Source of the DNA: Bacteriovoracaceae bacterium UBA3083
GTDB taxonomy: Bacteria; Bdellovibrionota; Bacteriovoracia; Bacteriovoracales; Bacteriovoracaceae
Direction: 5' to 3'
Length of the DNA stretch: 64,000 nt
Assembly: GCA_002366565.1 (NCBI GenBank)
Contig: DFBJ01000009.1
Location: forward strand, 620,195 to 684,194
The notes under the pieces were generated by a model. It was not told the DNA's origin. It made no database searches and worked only from the letters and a program-made list of their open reading frames with translations. This document shows positions 17,158 to 25,868 of this stretch, in pieces. Positions within the stretch are counted from its first letter, which is position 1, and every line of letters begins with the position of its first letter. The translations under genes were made by a program, and so were the position numbers.

Positions 17158-17968
17158 GATCGAAGAATTAGAGACTTTAGAAGCACTTGCTAGACATAAG
17201 ACAATGGGGAAGGCCGCAACCTTCCTAAGGATAACTCAGTCCTCTGTTAGTAAGAGAATCCATGCCTTAGAGCTCCTTTCAAATAAAGAGCTCATTGTTA
17301 AGAGTGGAAGGTTAGTCGTTCTAACACCGGCAGCATATTCCCTACTAGAGAAAACACTGCCACATATTAGAGAGCTGAAGGAAATTGTTTCTGGTGAGTC
17401 CGAGACATTGGCTTCAAGAATATCTATTGGTTTTTCTGAATCTATACTTTCGTCTTGGGGATCAGAAGTCATAGCTAAGTATTCTCATAAATTCAAAGAT
17501 GTTGAAATTGAGCCACATGCTCATAGAACTCCAGTGATTGTAGATAAGGTAGTCTCTGGTGACTATAGTGTCGCAATTGTTGGAGGTGAGCCCAAGAATT
17601 ATCCAGGCCTTCATTTTGAATGTATTGGTAAAGAAGAAATGGTAATAGTTGGAAAGTCGGGAAGACTATTTTGTGCAGAAGTCACGAGTGGAACTTGGAC
17701 TTCTATTTCTAAGCAGGCCAAGAGAGCAAAGATTGTGATTGATGAGCGAAGTGAGTTCCTCTCTCCAATAGGGCATATGGCAAAGAAAGGTTTTTGTAGA
17801 GGTCTTGTTCCTCTGTCGGTTGCTAAAAGCGCTGGATTTTCTAAAAAGGAAATGCAGCCTCTGAATATTTTTAGACCTATCTATGCCGTTAGAAGAAAGA
17901 GAGCTTTTCTAAGAGAAGATATTTCAGAACTTTTGAATTTTATAAGTAGTTATTTAGATAAGATATAA
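17156..17968 (+). CDS. LysR-family transcriptional regulator
   Basis: A 270-aa regulator, slightly short for the family. The winged helix-turn-helix fills residues 2-60, with LEALARHKTMGKAATFLRIT and QSSVSKRIHALE as positioning and recognition helices. The rest is a periplasmic-binding-protein-like effector domain beginning at SRISIGFSESILS. It probably controls the divergent TSUP transporter and itself, through the dyads between them. Effector unknown. The start is fixed by the N-terminal helix and by AAGGA upstream, partly within a hairpin. Confidence 0.9.
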   Translation: MIEELETLEALARHKTMGKAATFLRITQSSVSKRIHALELLSNKELIVKSGRLVVLTPAAYSLLEKTLPHIRELKEIVSGESETLASRISIGFSESILSSWGSEVIAKYSHKFKDVEIEPHAHRTPVIVDKVVSGDYSVAIVGGEPKNYPGLHFECIGKEEMVIVGKSGRLFCAEVTSGTWTSISKQAKRAKIVIDERSEFLSPIGHMAKKGFCRGLVPLSVAKSAGFSKKEMQPLNIFRPIYAVRRKRAFLREDISELLNFISSYLDKI

Positions 17969-17971
17969 TTG

Positions 17972-18001
17972 GGGACCATCATCATGATGGATGATGATCC
18001 C
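17972..18001. terminator. Long hairpin between convergent lysR and cstA
   Basis: GGGACCATCATC pairs with GATGATGATCCC around ATGATG: twelve positions with one C-A mismatch. It lies in the 42-base gap between convergent genes, where a bidirectional transcription stop is expected. A T-tract is lacking on both sides. Confidence 0.55.
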
Positions 18002-18010
18002 TATAGGAAA

Positions 18011-19471
18011 TTATTTTGAGTATTCTTTTCTATGAGCAATGATTAGTGCGATCAAGCATACAACACCAACACCAACTCCAACTGGATAAGCTACAGCCTC
18101 AGGTAGGTTTACTCCAATACCAGCTGTCATGATATAAGAAATGGTAACACACGTTCCTACTATGGCAGGAATACTTGTGATCCAGTGAAAGGTCTTTCTA
18201 ACAAATAAGTACTTAGTCGCTAGCCATAGAACACTTGTTGATAGAAGCATATTTGAGAATGCAAAGTATCTCCAGATAAGAGAGAAATCAACTTTAGTCA
18301 TAAAGTAAGCAATAACTAGAATAGGTATAGAGATAAGTAATCTATTCTTAATACTTTGTGGAATCTTGAAAGCATCAATAATCGTTAAACGTAATGCTCT
18401 AAAAGAAGTATCACCTGAAGTTATAGGAAATACTGCTACTGCAAGTACGGCCATAACTCCACCAGCAGCACCTAGGTATGAATTAGCTACCTTATTTACA
18501 ACTAAGCCTGGACCACCTTGAGAGAGAATACTCTGTAGTTCTACATATCCACCAGGGAATGCTGCGATTCCTGCTAGTGCCCAAACACATGCAACAACAC
18601 CTTCGGCAAGCATTGCACCGAAGTATACTGGACGTACATATTTTTCATTTGTAAGACATCTTGCAATAATCGGTGCTTGTGTTGAGTGGAATCCACTAAT
18701 AGCACCACAAGTGATTGTTACAAATAGTAGTGGCCAAACAGGAGGTCCATTTGGGTCTCTCATTAGAAGCTCATCTTTAATATGTGAATGATTGAAGTAG
18801 GCAAAGATATTTTCAATTTCTGGTAATTGAGGAGCGTGAATTAAAAGTGCTATGGCTATTGAAGTCGTCATTATTGCCATCAGTAGTCCAAAAAGTGGAT
18901 ATACTTTTGTAATGATTTTATCAATAGGAAGAAGAGTCGCTAATAGGTAGTACCCAAGAATAATGATTACCCAAAGCTTATCATCAGAAAAAATTGTATT
19001 CTGAAAGAAATCAAGGTTACTTAATAGTCCAGCAGGACTCATTACAAATACAACACCTACAAAGAACAGAAGCATAGCTGTAAAGACAAGCATGATACCT
19101 TTGAAGTATATGTTAAAGTAGTGACCTGCAATTTCAGGTAAACTCTGACCATTCTCTTTAATACTAAGAACTCCTGAGAAGTAATCATGAACTGCACCAC
19201 CAATAATATTTCCAAGAACAATCCAAACTAGGGCAATTGGTCCGTAGAGAGCACCTAGGATTGGGCCAAAGATTGGACCAACACCTGCAACATTTAAGAA
19301 TTGGATAAGAAACGCTTTAAAAGGAGAGACTGCAACATAGTCAACACCGTCATTTAGACGAGTAAAAGGAGTCTTTGCTTCTGGGTCAATCCCTGCCTGC
19401 TTTTCAACGAACGGGCTATAGAATTTATAAGACAGAATCAAAAGGGTAATACAAATAAGAAAAATAAACAT
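18011..19471 (-). CDS. cstA: CstA-family carbon starvation / peptide or pyruvate transporter
   Basis: A 486-aa inner-membrane protein with at least twelve TM segments. The CstA signature runs through residues 30-130: TPFTRLNDGVDYVAVSP, FLNVAGVGPIFGPILGALYG, GGAVHDYFSGVLSIKENGQS. Downstream are SGFHSTQAPIIARCL and the conserved GDTSFRALRL. E. coli CstA has about 700 residues, so this belongs to the shorter branch of the family. CstA and BtsT take up pyruvate and CstA has been linked to peptide use in starvation. The gene is monocistronic, with no clear Shine-Dalgarno. Confidence 0.9.
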   Translation of the reverse strand: MFIFLICITLLILSYKFYSPFVEKQAGIDPEAKTPFTRLNDGVDYVAVSPFKAFLIQFLNVAGVGPIFGPILGALYGPIALVWIVLGNIIGGAVHDYFSGVLSIKENGQSLPEIAGHYFNIYFKGIMLVFTAMLLFFVGVVFVMSPAGLLSNLDFFQNTIFSDDKLWVIIILGYYLLATLLPIDKIITKVYPLFGLLMAIMTTSIAIALLIHAPQLPEIENIFAYFNHSHIKDELLMRDPNGPPVWPLLFVTITCGAISGFHSTQAPIIARCLTNEKYVRPVYFGAMLAEGVVACVWALAGIAAFPGGYVELQSILSQGGPGLVVNKVANSYLGAAGGVMAVLAVAVFPITSGDTSFRALRLTIIDAFKIPQSIKNRLLISIPILVIAYFMTKVDFSLIWRYFAFSNMLLSTSVLWLATKYLFVRKTFHWITSIPAIVGTCVTISYIMTAGIGVNLPEAVAYPVGVGVGVVCLIALIIAHRKEYSK

Positions 19472-19604
19472 TAGTAATATCCATGTGTGTGAGTAGAATT
19501 CTAAAAGAGAATTAATATACCACTCTTAATTATTATTATTCAAATTTATTGATCTTCTCTTACTATTATATGGTCAGAATATGGTGAAATTAGCCCCGTA
19601 ACCT

Positions 19605-20090
19605 TTAGTTAGACTTAATTTCTTTGATCATCCATATGTCACATGCGTTGTGTCCAGAGTCTCCAAGGGGGGAGTTTAGGGAGTGAAACCCCATAGATTC
19701 ATATAGTTTAACTGCAGAGGATAGCTCATTTAGTGTCTCTAGGTAGATATGAGTGAAGCCTTTTTCTCTCGCCCATTGTATGCACTTATTCATGAGCTCT
19801 TTGCCTAGACCTTTCCCTTTTGCATGGTGATCTAGGTAGAGCTTTACTAGTTCTACATGTCCTTTTGGTAGACCTTTTGTTGGGTATATTCCGCAACCTC
19901 CAAGAATTTCACTATCCTTTTGCGCGATAATATAAGTAGAGTTTTGTTCTTGGAACAGTGCATGTAGATCGTCTGTGGTAGGATCTGTGTAAACTGTTCC
20001 GGGGATTCCTAACCCTTTGGACTCAAGGCTTTCTCTGATTATCTTTGCGATAGTTATATTGTCTTGCTTCTCTATATTTCGAAAAATCAT
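19605..20090 (-). CDS. GNAT-family N-acetyltransferase
   Basis: A 161-aa acetyltransferase. The acetyl-CoA loop is LDHHAKGKGLGKELMNKC (pattern R/Q-x-x-G-x-G/A with K for Q), preceded by the strand HVELVKLYL and followed by GFTHIYLETLNELSSAVKLYESMGF, the usual C-terminal GNAT end. Substrate is not predictable. Single gene between cstA and a secreted-protein gene on the other strand. Confidence 0.85.
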   Translation of the reverse strand: MIFRNIEKQDNITIAKIIRESLESKGLGIPGTVYTDPTTDDLHALFQEQNSTYIIAQKDSEILGGCGIYPTKGLPKGHVELVKLYLDHHAKGKGLGKELMNKCIQWAREKGFTHIYLETLNELSSAVKLYESMGFHSLNSPLGDSGHNACDIWMIKEIKSN

Positions 20091-20347
20091 ACTTCAATTC
20101 ACTTTATTGATCTGTAGAGACTCATTCTCATTCAATCTTCTGCTAAGGAGGATTATATCAATTCTTAACAATATAGAGAAATAGTTCAAGCAATATTAAA
20201 ATGATGGCAGAATTATAAGTGTTATTAATTACAGGCTTTTTATGGAGAAAGGTCGATTAGACTATCCTGAAAAATTTATAAGGAATCTGTCGTATGAGGG
20301 ATGCAGGTGCTAGAAAGAGCCTTTTACATCACTAAGGATATCTTCAT

Positions 20348-20731
20348 ATGAATAAGTTACTATTATTAATTACACTTTCTATCTCTCTAAGTTCTGCTGC
20401 AAGAGTTTTATCACCAGGACAAGTTATTGGATTTTCTGATTCAAGCTTTAATTACCAATCTCAAGAAGAAGCCGACAAAGCAAAGTTTTGTTTTTGGGGA
20501 GATTTTGAGAGTACTTGCGATGAAATCAAGAGTGCTGCATATAAAATGAATGGAGCTTATTACCAAGGAAACCACGACAAGATTGAATTAATCAGTTGTG
20601 ATCTAAGCTATGAGAGCTACCAAAATACAGAAGACACAGTTGTAACAACTTATAAGCTAACTGATGATTATGGTGGAGACTATACTGTCACTAGATACCT
20701 AGAAAGTTGTACAGAAAGTTCTTCTTTATAA
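20348..20731 (+). CDS. Small secreted protein, unknown family
   Basis: A 127-aa exported protein with signal peptide MNKLLLLITLSISLSSAA and mature start near RVLSPGQ. It has four cysteines (in FCFWGDFESTCDE, ISCDL and LESCTE), which may form two disulfides, and a strand-rich acidic body. AAGGAT lies 9-14 bases upstream of ATG. I recognise no domain. The 257 bases before it hold nothing else I can support. Confidence 0.65.
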   Translation: MNKLLLLITLSISLSSAARVLSPGQVIGFSDSSFNYQSQEEADKAKFCFWGDFESTCDEIKSAAYKMNGAYYQGNHDKIELISCDLSYESYQNTEDTVVTTYKLTDDYGGDYTVTRYLESCTESSSL

Positions 20732-20753
20732 TTTCTTCAAATTAACTAAGGAT

Positions 20754-21332
20754 CTATTTAATATATTCATTATATAGATCCATATAGTTCTCTATAACTA
20801 TATCCGCACTATCTTTCAAATACTGATTCTTTTCATTTGTAATTAATGCCGCAATAGCCCCTGCATTCTTAGCTGTCTCTATATCAAAGTCATAATCTCC
20901 AATATAGAGAATTTCATCTAGGGGAATATTGAATTTTCTTGAAAATATTTCTAGTCCATCTGGATCTGGTTTTGCCTTGGCACAATCTCTCGTTAAGACA
21001 AGATCAAACTTCCATGGAAACATACTTAAAGTTTTATCTGTAATGACTCGAGAATTTCTCGTTAAGATCCCTGTAGGGATATTTTTCTTCGTGAGTACAT
21101 CAATGAAAGAGTTTATATCTTTAACCTCTTTAGCATTTTTGCAGGCCATCTCTTCATATTTATGAACTATACTATAGGCATTTTCTTTCTCTTTTCCTGA
21201 TAAATTTTCCTCAATATATTCTAATATAGAAGATTCATAGGGGATATTGAGTTCTTTTCTGATCGAAGCAAATTTAATATTTGTTTCAACAAGAGTTCCA
21301 TCCATATCAAATACAACCGCACTAATTTTCAT
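20754..21332 (-). CDS. HAD-superfamily phosphatase (phosphoglycolate phosphatase-like)
   Basis: A 192-aa HAD hydrolase with all four motifs: FDMDGT (nucleophile Asp9, Asp11), ILTRN, KAKPDPDG with the lysine, and YIGDYDFDIETA with the last aspartates. A helical cap of subclass I lies between motifs I and II (residues about 15-75). Such enzymes dephosphorylate phosphoglycolate, sugar phosphates or nucleotides; the substrate is open. It is cotranscribed with the ClC gene, nine bases apart, and has AAGGAAT as ribosome site. Confidence 0.88.
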   Translation of the reverse strand: MKISAVVFDMDGTLVETNIKFASIRKELNIPYESSILEYIEENLSGKEKENAYSIVHKYEEMACKNAKEVKDINSFIDVLTKKNIPTGILTRNSRVITDKTLSMFPWKFDLVLTRDCAKAKPDPDGLEIFSRKFNIPLDEILYIGDYDFDIETAKNAGAIAALITNEKNQYLKDSADIVIENYMDLYNEYIK

Positions 21333-21341
21333 TATTATTCC

Positions 21342-22604
21342 TTAGGGTTTTGATATAAACCTTTTTGGGAGTTCCCCTAAAAGCCTTATTAAATTAAAAG
21401 GTCTTTGATATTTTTTTTCATAATACTTTTGTGAGTAATAGATTCCATTATGACCAGAGAAATAGTAACTCATAAAGCAAGTAATAAGGGCGTAAGGGAG
21501 TATTGAAAGACCAAAGATTTCAATTGCCATAATTGTACAGGCAATTGGAGCATTTGCTGCTCCACCAAAGACAGCAACAAATCCAACAGCAGCAAGAATT
21601 TCAAATGGTATAGGAGTTAGAAAAGCTAAGGCACTGCCTAAGGTTGCTCCAATAAAAACAAGAGGCGTGAACTCACCACCTTTAAAACCTGATCCTAGAG
21701 TTAGGGCAGTAAAGAATATTTTTAACAAAGCAGTACTCCAATGACTTTGTTCAATTAGAGAGTTCTGTATTGTACTAAGACCTAGTCCTGCATATTGATT
21801 TGTGCCCTCTATCTGGTAGAGAATAATAATGAGTACTCCGCCAATAAATGGCCTAAGAGGAGGGTAGTTAATATACTTTTTAAATACTTTAGTAATGAAG
21901 TGAGTAGCTCTTGAAAAAGAGTTCGCCGTAAGTCCGAAAGTAATTCCTGCGATTATTAGATAAATAATATAAGAAGTCTGAAATTCAGGGAATTGAATCT
22001 CAGGGTAGATTGTGTGTGGTACTTTCAAAAAATGGACTACTAAATAACCTACAAAAGATGCGATTAAACATTGAAAGAATGCGAAGAGGCGAAGTTTTCC
22101 AACTGTAATAATTTCCATTCCAAAAATAACGCCTGCCCAAGGAGTGGATATAGCAGCTCCAAGTCCTGCTCCTGATCCTGCGATGAGAAGAACTTTTCTT
22201 TCATAGGCAGTTAACTTTATATATTTTGAGATATGATCAGAGAGCGTTCCTCCCATTTGTACAGCTGTTCCCTCTCTACCGGCTGATCCTCCAAAGAGAT
22301 GAGTCAGTAAGGTTCCAAATAAAACAAAAGGGACCATCCTCAATGGAATTATTTTTTTTGGATTATGTATTTCATCTAGTATAAGGTTATTACCTTTATC
22401 TGATCCTTTTCCATATTTATAATAAATATAACCAATAAAAAAACCAGCGACTGGTAAGAGATACATAATGCTCATATTAGAGTTTCTTGTTTCTGTCGTT
22501 AGTGACAAAAGAACAAGGAAGATTGAAGAGCTTATTCCGGCGAGAAGACCTGATATGGAGCTAAGAAAGATCCATCTAAAATACTTTAATATATTTGATT
22601 TCAT
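21342..22604 (-). CDS. ClC-family chloride channel/transporter
   Basis: A 420-aa membrane protein with the ClC fold. The anion-path motifs are present: GGSAGREGT with the gating glutamate Glu111, GSGAGLGAAISTPWAGVIFGMEI, and FKGGEFTPLVFIGATLG. The canonical GSGIP of the Cl- site is replaced by GGSAG, so the subfamily is not the E. coli ClcA type. No CBS domains follow. It may exchange chloride or fluoride for protons. It forms a two-gene unit with the HAD gene. Confidence 0.9.
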   Translation of the reverse strand: MKSNILKYFRWIFLSSISGLLAGISSSIFLVLLSLTTETRNSNMSIMYLLPVAGFFIGYIYYKYGKGSDKGNNLILDEIHNPKKIIPLRMVPFVLFGTLLTHLFGGSAGREGTAVQMGGTLSDHISKYIKLTAYERKVLLIAGSGAGLGAAISTPWAGVIFGMEIITVGKLRLFAFFQCLIASFVGYLVVHFLKVPHTIYPEIQFPEFQTSYIIYLIIAGITFGLTANSFSRATHFITKVFKKYINYPPLRPFIGGVLIIILYQIEGTNQYAGLGLSTIQNSLIEQSHWSTALLKIFFTALTLGSGFKGGEFTPLVFIGATLGSALAFLTPIPFEILAAVGFVAVFGGAANAPIACTIMAIEIFGLSILPYALITCFMSYYFSGHNGIYYSQKYYEKKYQRPFNLIRLLGELPKRFISKP

Positions 22605-22727
22605 TATATATAACCTTTAATGCGATTATAGTGTCTAAGAGGTAAAGCTGACAATAGCACTTTCAATGAAAGATATTGTTTGAAAATATATATATCGAAA
22701 AAATCAGTAGTCTGTTCTAATTTATTT

Positions 22728-23066
22728 ATGAAAAAAATTAAAACTATGACATTAGCGTTGGCGCTTACATTTTCTACTTCTATTGTAGCGAGTGAGCTTA
22801 CTTGTAACATTAAAATCAATTCTGAAGATGTTCACAACACTTCATTTGAAGTCTCTGAAGGGCAGAGGATTAAATTTGCAGATTCTCCTGATTTAAAATT
22901 CTCTTTGAAAGCAATGACGAAGGATAAGTTTGAACTTGAGGCCTTTGATTTAGCTGTTCCTTCTAGAACTTATGCTATTGGTAGGCTTAAAGATCGTGGG
23001 GATGATTTAAATTATACTCTTTGGACAAGAGATTTATTGATAGAAGTTAATTGCGAACTGAATTAG
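22728..23066 (+). CDS. Small secreted protein, unknown family
   Basis: A 112-aa exported protein. ATG 22728 gives a normal signal peptide (KKIKTMTLALALTFSTSIVA) with cleavage before SELTCNIK. The longer frame from 22680 would place it internally. The mature domain is a predicted beta-rich fold with two cysteines near the ends (ELTCNIK, VNCELN). It resembles other small periplasmic proteins of this window but no family is recognised. No clear Shine-Dalgarno. Divergent from ClC. Confidence 0.65.
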   Translation: MKKIKTMTLALALTFSTSIVASELTCNIKINSEDVHNTSFEVSEGQRIKFADSPDLKFSLKAMTKDKFELEAFDLAVPSRTYAIGRLKDRGDDLNYTLWTRDLLIEVNCELN

Positions 23067-23116
23067 TCGGGTATTTCATTTTTAAATAAATTATTATTAA
23101 AATATCTTCCTATAAA

Positions 23117-23146
23117 TTCCGTTAAGTAAGTGATTACTTAACGGAG
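23117..23146 (+). promoter_or_regulatory. 13-bp hairpin with GTGA loop covering the ribosome site
   Basis: TTCCGTTAAGTAA pairs with TTACTTAACGGAG (twelve Watson-Crick and one G-U) around the tetraloop GTGA, a GNRA loop in RNA. The ribosome site GGAGG (23143-23147) is in the 3' arm apart from its last base, eight bases before the ATG at 23152 of the M15 peptidase gene. No T-tract follows. Confidence 0.65.
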
Positions 23147-23151
23147 GTCCC

Positions 23152-24036
23152 ATGAAGCTACTTTTACTAACCTTTATGCTTATTTTTTATAGTTGCTCTA
23201 TTAGAGTAGAAAATAAAGCTATTGATTGGGAAGAGTTAGCTCATTTAAATGGCCATCATTATGATGAAGACACCTTTGAAGAAAAGCCACTAAGAGGACC
23301 CTCAGCAGTTTCGAAAGAGACAATGGAAATTGATTCTTGCGAAGATCAAACTGATGAGGAACTACAAAATCTTGATCGTATGATCCTTAAGTTTGATGGA
23401 AAAATTAATAGTCCTGAAGATTATGAGCACTCACTTGGTGGTCTCCAGAGATTTATAGAAGATAGTGGACTGACGAAATACTTCACAGCAAAAGAGATGG
23501 TTAAGGCCAATAGCCAATCCGTTGCTCGAAGTTGTAATTACACTAACCTTTTACCAAGTAGATGTCGCTGGAAATCTGCTGTTGCTCAAGGCCTTCTAGC
23601 TGTTGAACTTAGAAAAGAAATTAATAAAAATAGTAAATCAAATTCTGGAATTAGTCTTCGTAATTGGTGGCGACCTTCTTGTTATAATTCAAAAGTTGGT
23701 GGAGCAAAGTCGAGTGATCACATTCAGGCTAGAGGCTTTGATTTAGATTTTAAAACACCTAAGCAAAGAGCAGTTGCTCAAGCCTATCTATGTAAATTGT
23801 ATAAAGAGGGGAGTCCTCTAAGTCTTCAAGTTGGAATTGGATGTCAAACTCTTCATATAGGAATAGGATCTCCAAAGAGGCTTTCTAGGTATCCAAGTGA
23901 TGGATCAAGGTTTTGGAAATACGGTTCTTTAAGCCGATGTTCTCTTAAAAGGATCACTCCAGACGATTGCTGGAAGCAAGGCCGAGATGGAAAACTCTAT
24001 ATCTATACTGAAGACGGTGGTTCAGGTGTTCTTTAA
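23152..24036 (+). CDS. Lipoprotein with M15-type D,D-carboxypeptidase/endopeptidase domain
   Basis: A 294-aa predicted lipoprotein: the signal sequence ends IFYSC with Cys15. The C-terminal half has an M15 zinc site: SSDHIQARGFDLDF gives His190 and Asp197, and TLHIGIG gives His235. This pattern cleaves D-Ala bonds in peptidoglycan. The N-terminal 130 residues are acidic with two Cys pairs and have no known domain. Likely role: remodelling of its own or prey cell wall from the outer-membrane periplasmic face. The leader hairpin at 23117-23146 suggests translational control. Confidence 0.82.
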   Translation: MKLLLLTFMLIFYSCSIRVENKAIDWEELAHLNGHHYDEDTFEEKPLRGPSAVSKETMEIDSCEDQTDEELQNLDRMILKFDGKINSPEDYEHSLGGLQRFIEDSGLTKYFTAKEMVKANSQSVARSCNYTNLLPSRCRWKSAVAQGLLAVELRKEINKNSKSNSGISLRNWWRPSCYNSKVGGAKSSDHIQARGFDLDFKTPKQRAVAQAYLCKLYKEGSPLSLQVGIGCQTLHIGIGSPKRLSRYPSDGSRFWKYGSLSRCSLKRITPDDCWKQGRDGKLYIYTEDGGSGVL

Positions 24037-24145
24037 GGTAGATATATTCTAAACTTGAATTATTCTTAACACTCTATTGTTACTCTTTGTGATTTAGCTT
24101 TTGGGAGTCCTAGAAGTTCAATTATTCCCATCCTCAAATACCTTA

Positions 24146-24170
24146 AAGTGGGTAAAGGCCCTTTACTTTG
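24146..24170. repeat. Interrupted palindrome before the binding-protein fusion gene
   Basis: GTAAA and TTTAC close around GGCCC, with outer AAAGT/ACTTT arms and a GG bulge. It ends about 26 bases before the start at 24196. It could be a terminator remnant of the M15 gene or an operator. Nothing else is seen in 24037-24195. Confidence 0.35.
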
Positions 24171-24195
24171 ATGTAACTATATTTTATTGTATAGT

Positions 24196-25326
24196 ATGAG
24201 GAGTTTGATTGCTTTTTTATTCTTTATTATGGTTTCTAGTTCGTATTCAACGGAATTAAGAATTGCTGTTTCTGAAAGCGAGTTAGGTGGAGTAAATGAA
24301 GAGCTGATTACGTCAATTATCTCTTGCACCACAAAAGTAGATGAATCAAAAATAGATGTTCATAAATATCCAAGTCTTCGCGGAAAGCAGGAATTCTTAA
24401 ATAAATCAGCAGATGGATATTACCCAACGACATTTACCTCTCATAAGAAACAAGATGGCCTTTTTCCTCTATACATAGATGAGGTTCTAATGGTCAGTGT
24501 TAAGAATATTGACTCAAAACAAATTTCTCTTGGATTAGTACAGGGCGATAATACTCATTATCTAAATAACTTAAAAAACTATAAACTTACATTTTCAGTT
24601 TTGAATTCAAATACTCTATTGAGAGGTCTTGTTGATAGAAGAGCGGAAGCGATTATTATTAAGCGATCAGATATACCACCTTCATTTTCATTAGATGATT
24701 ATGATTTAACCTCTCTAGAGTTTGTCGAATCAGGAGTTGAATTAAATTCAAGCTTTTATAAAAAAACTAAAATGACAAGGAAAGAAGTTAACAAGAGATA
24801 TACAAAGTGTCTAAGAGACGTAAATATTAGTCTCAAGCATGAGAGAAAAGAAATCTTATCCGATAGAATGCAAAGAGATATTGCGAATTTTCAAAGGGCC
24901 TTTGATTTAAAGAAAAGATCACTTTCTAATATTAAAGAAAGAGATAAAGCTTGGAAAAGTGTCGAGCAAGATGAAGACTTTATTCAAGCAATCCTAAGTA
25001 GTAAAGAGAGTCAAAAGTTAAAAGACCTGCTCTCTGAAATGGATTTTGTTACCGAGGCTTTTGTGTTTAATTACCAAGGAGCAATCCTTGGAGCACTGTC
25101 TAAAACAAGTGATTATGATCAATCAGATGAAGAAAAGTTTAAAGTCGTAAAGATGCAAAATACTTTCAGTCAAAAGAATATTACAGATATTCACTTTGAT
25201 TCCTCTTCAGGAGTATTTCAAGTTGGAATAATGATAAGACTTGAGGATAGTAGAGGGAAGTTCGCTGGAGGTATTTATATTGGGGCCAATATTAATAAAA
25301 TATTGACCCATTACAAGATTAATTAA
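24196..25326 (+). CDS. Secreted protein: binding-protein-like N-half, Cache-like C-half
   Basis: A 376-aa exported protein with a signal peptide (ending about SSSYS) and no TM segment after it. Residues about 20-190 resemble a family-3 solute-binding protein, starting ELRIAVSESELGG. A helical linker of charged residues (about 200-260) follows. The C-terminal 120 residues (FVTEAFVFNYQGAILGALSKTSDYDQSD through GKFAGGIYIGANI) look like a single PAS-like/Cache sensor. I have not seen this soluble fusion. The start is uncertain: ATG 24196 or TTG 24187, neither with a ribosome site. Its stop overlaps the convergent gene at TTAATTAA. Confidence 0.55.
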   Translation: MRSLIAFLFFIMVSSSYSTELRIAVSESELGGVNEELITSIISCTTKVDESKIDVHKYPSLRGKQEFLNKSADGYYPTTFTSHKKQDGLFPLYIDEVLMVSVKNIDSKQISLGLVQGDNTHYLNNLKNYKLTFSVLNSNTLLRGLVDRRAEAIIIKRSDIPPSFSLDDYDLTSLEFVESGVELNSSFYKKTKMTRKEVNKRYTKCLRDVNISLKHERKEILSDRMQRDIANFQRAFDLKKRSLSNIKERDKAWKSVEQDEDFIQAILSSKESQKLKDLLSEMDFVTEAFVFNYQGAILGALSKTSDYDQSDEEKFKVVKMQNTFSQKNITDIHFDSSSGVFQVGIMIRLEDSRGKFAGGIYIGANINKILTHYKIN

Positions 25327-25711
25327 AGTCCTTACAAGACCAATTCTTAGAATGAATATCATGTGAAGGTATTCTAGCAAATGCAGAATAATTCCCATCT
25401 TTAGCTGGCATGACCTTATCAACCCTTATTCTAAAGTTACCAGTAGTGTAGGTTTGTACCTTGCCGTCATACTTTGATAGTAAATTTACCTTTTTAAAAT
25501 ATGAATGAATTCTACCATCTTTCAAAGTGTTGACTTTTATCTCATGAAAAATGTTTTTACTACCTAGTTTTGATTCAAATATAAAAGCATCATCTACTGG
25601 AGAGTTGTGGTTTAGACTCACACAGCGGTAGAGTGCTTTGCGATTTGGCTTAAGTCCAGCATAGGCAGATTGAATTAAACTTAAAGTAAGTAATGTAAGT
25701 AATATCTTCAT
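25319..25711 (-). CDS. Small secreted protein, unknown family
   Basis: A 130-aa exported protein with a clear signal peptide (MKILLTLLTLSLIQSAYA). The mature part has YRCVSLNH near the start and WSCKDFN at the end, so the two cysteines may join the termini; between them lie alternating short strands. CAGGAG sits at good distance before ATG. It overlaps the neighbouring convergent gene by eight bases, sharing a TTAATTAA in which both stops fall. No family recognised. Confidence 0.7.
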   Translation of the reverse strand: MKILLTLLTLSLIQSAYAGLKPNRKALYRCVSLNHNSPVDDAFIFESKLGSKNIFHEIKVNTLKDGRIHSYFKKVNLLSKYDGKVQTYTTGNFRIRVDKVMPAKDGNYSAFARIPSHDIHSKNWSCKDFN

Positions 25712-25827
25712 TATTTCTCCTGTTTTTCTATTTATTATAGCAGTGAAGTAGAATCAGGTGAGGTTAGAAAAATATTCGTTGATGCGTAGGGTCTTAGATG
25801 GCATTTAGTTGTTTGCAATTATCAATA

Positions 25828-25866
25828 AGAACTCTAAAATAATATAAATATTTATTTTGGAGTTTT
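25828..25866 (+). promoter_or_regulatory. 15-bp leader hairpin covering the ATPase ribosome site
   Basis: AGAACTCTAAAATAA (25828-25842) pairs with TTATTTTGGAGTTTT (25852-25866) around a nine-base AT loop, with two G-U pairs. GGAG of the ribosome site (25859-25862) lies inside the 3' arm, and the TTG start at 25869 follows two bases later. It has no T-tract and should block initiation until unfolded. Confidence 0.65.
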
Positions 25867-25868
25867 CA

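Noticed and set aside
20242..20316. 24-codon frame before the secreted protein gene at 20348
   Set aside because: Too short, no ribosome site and no signal or conserved-looking sequence.
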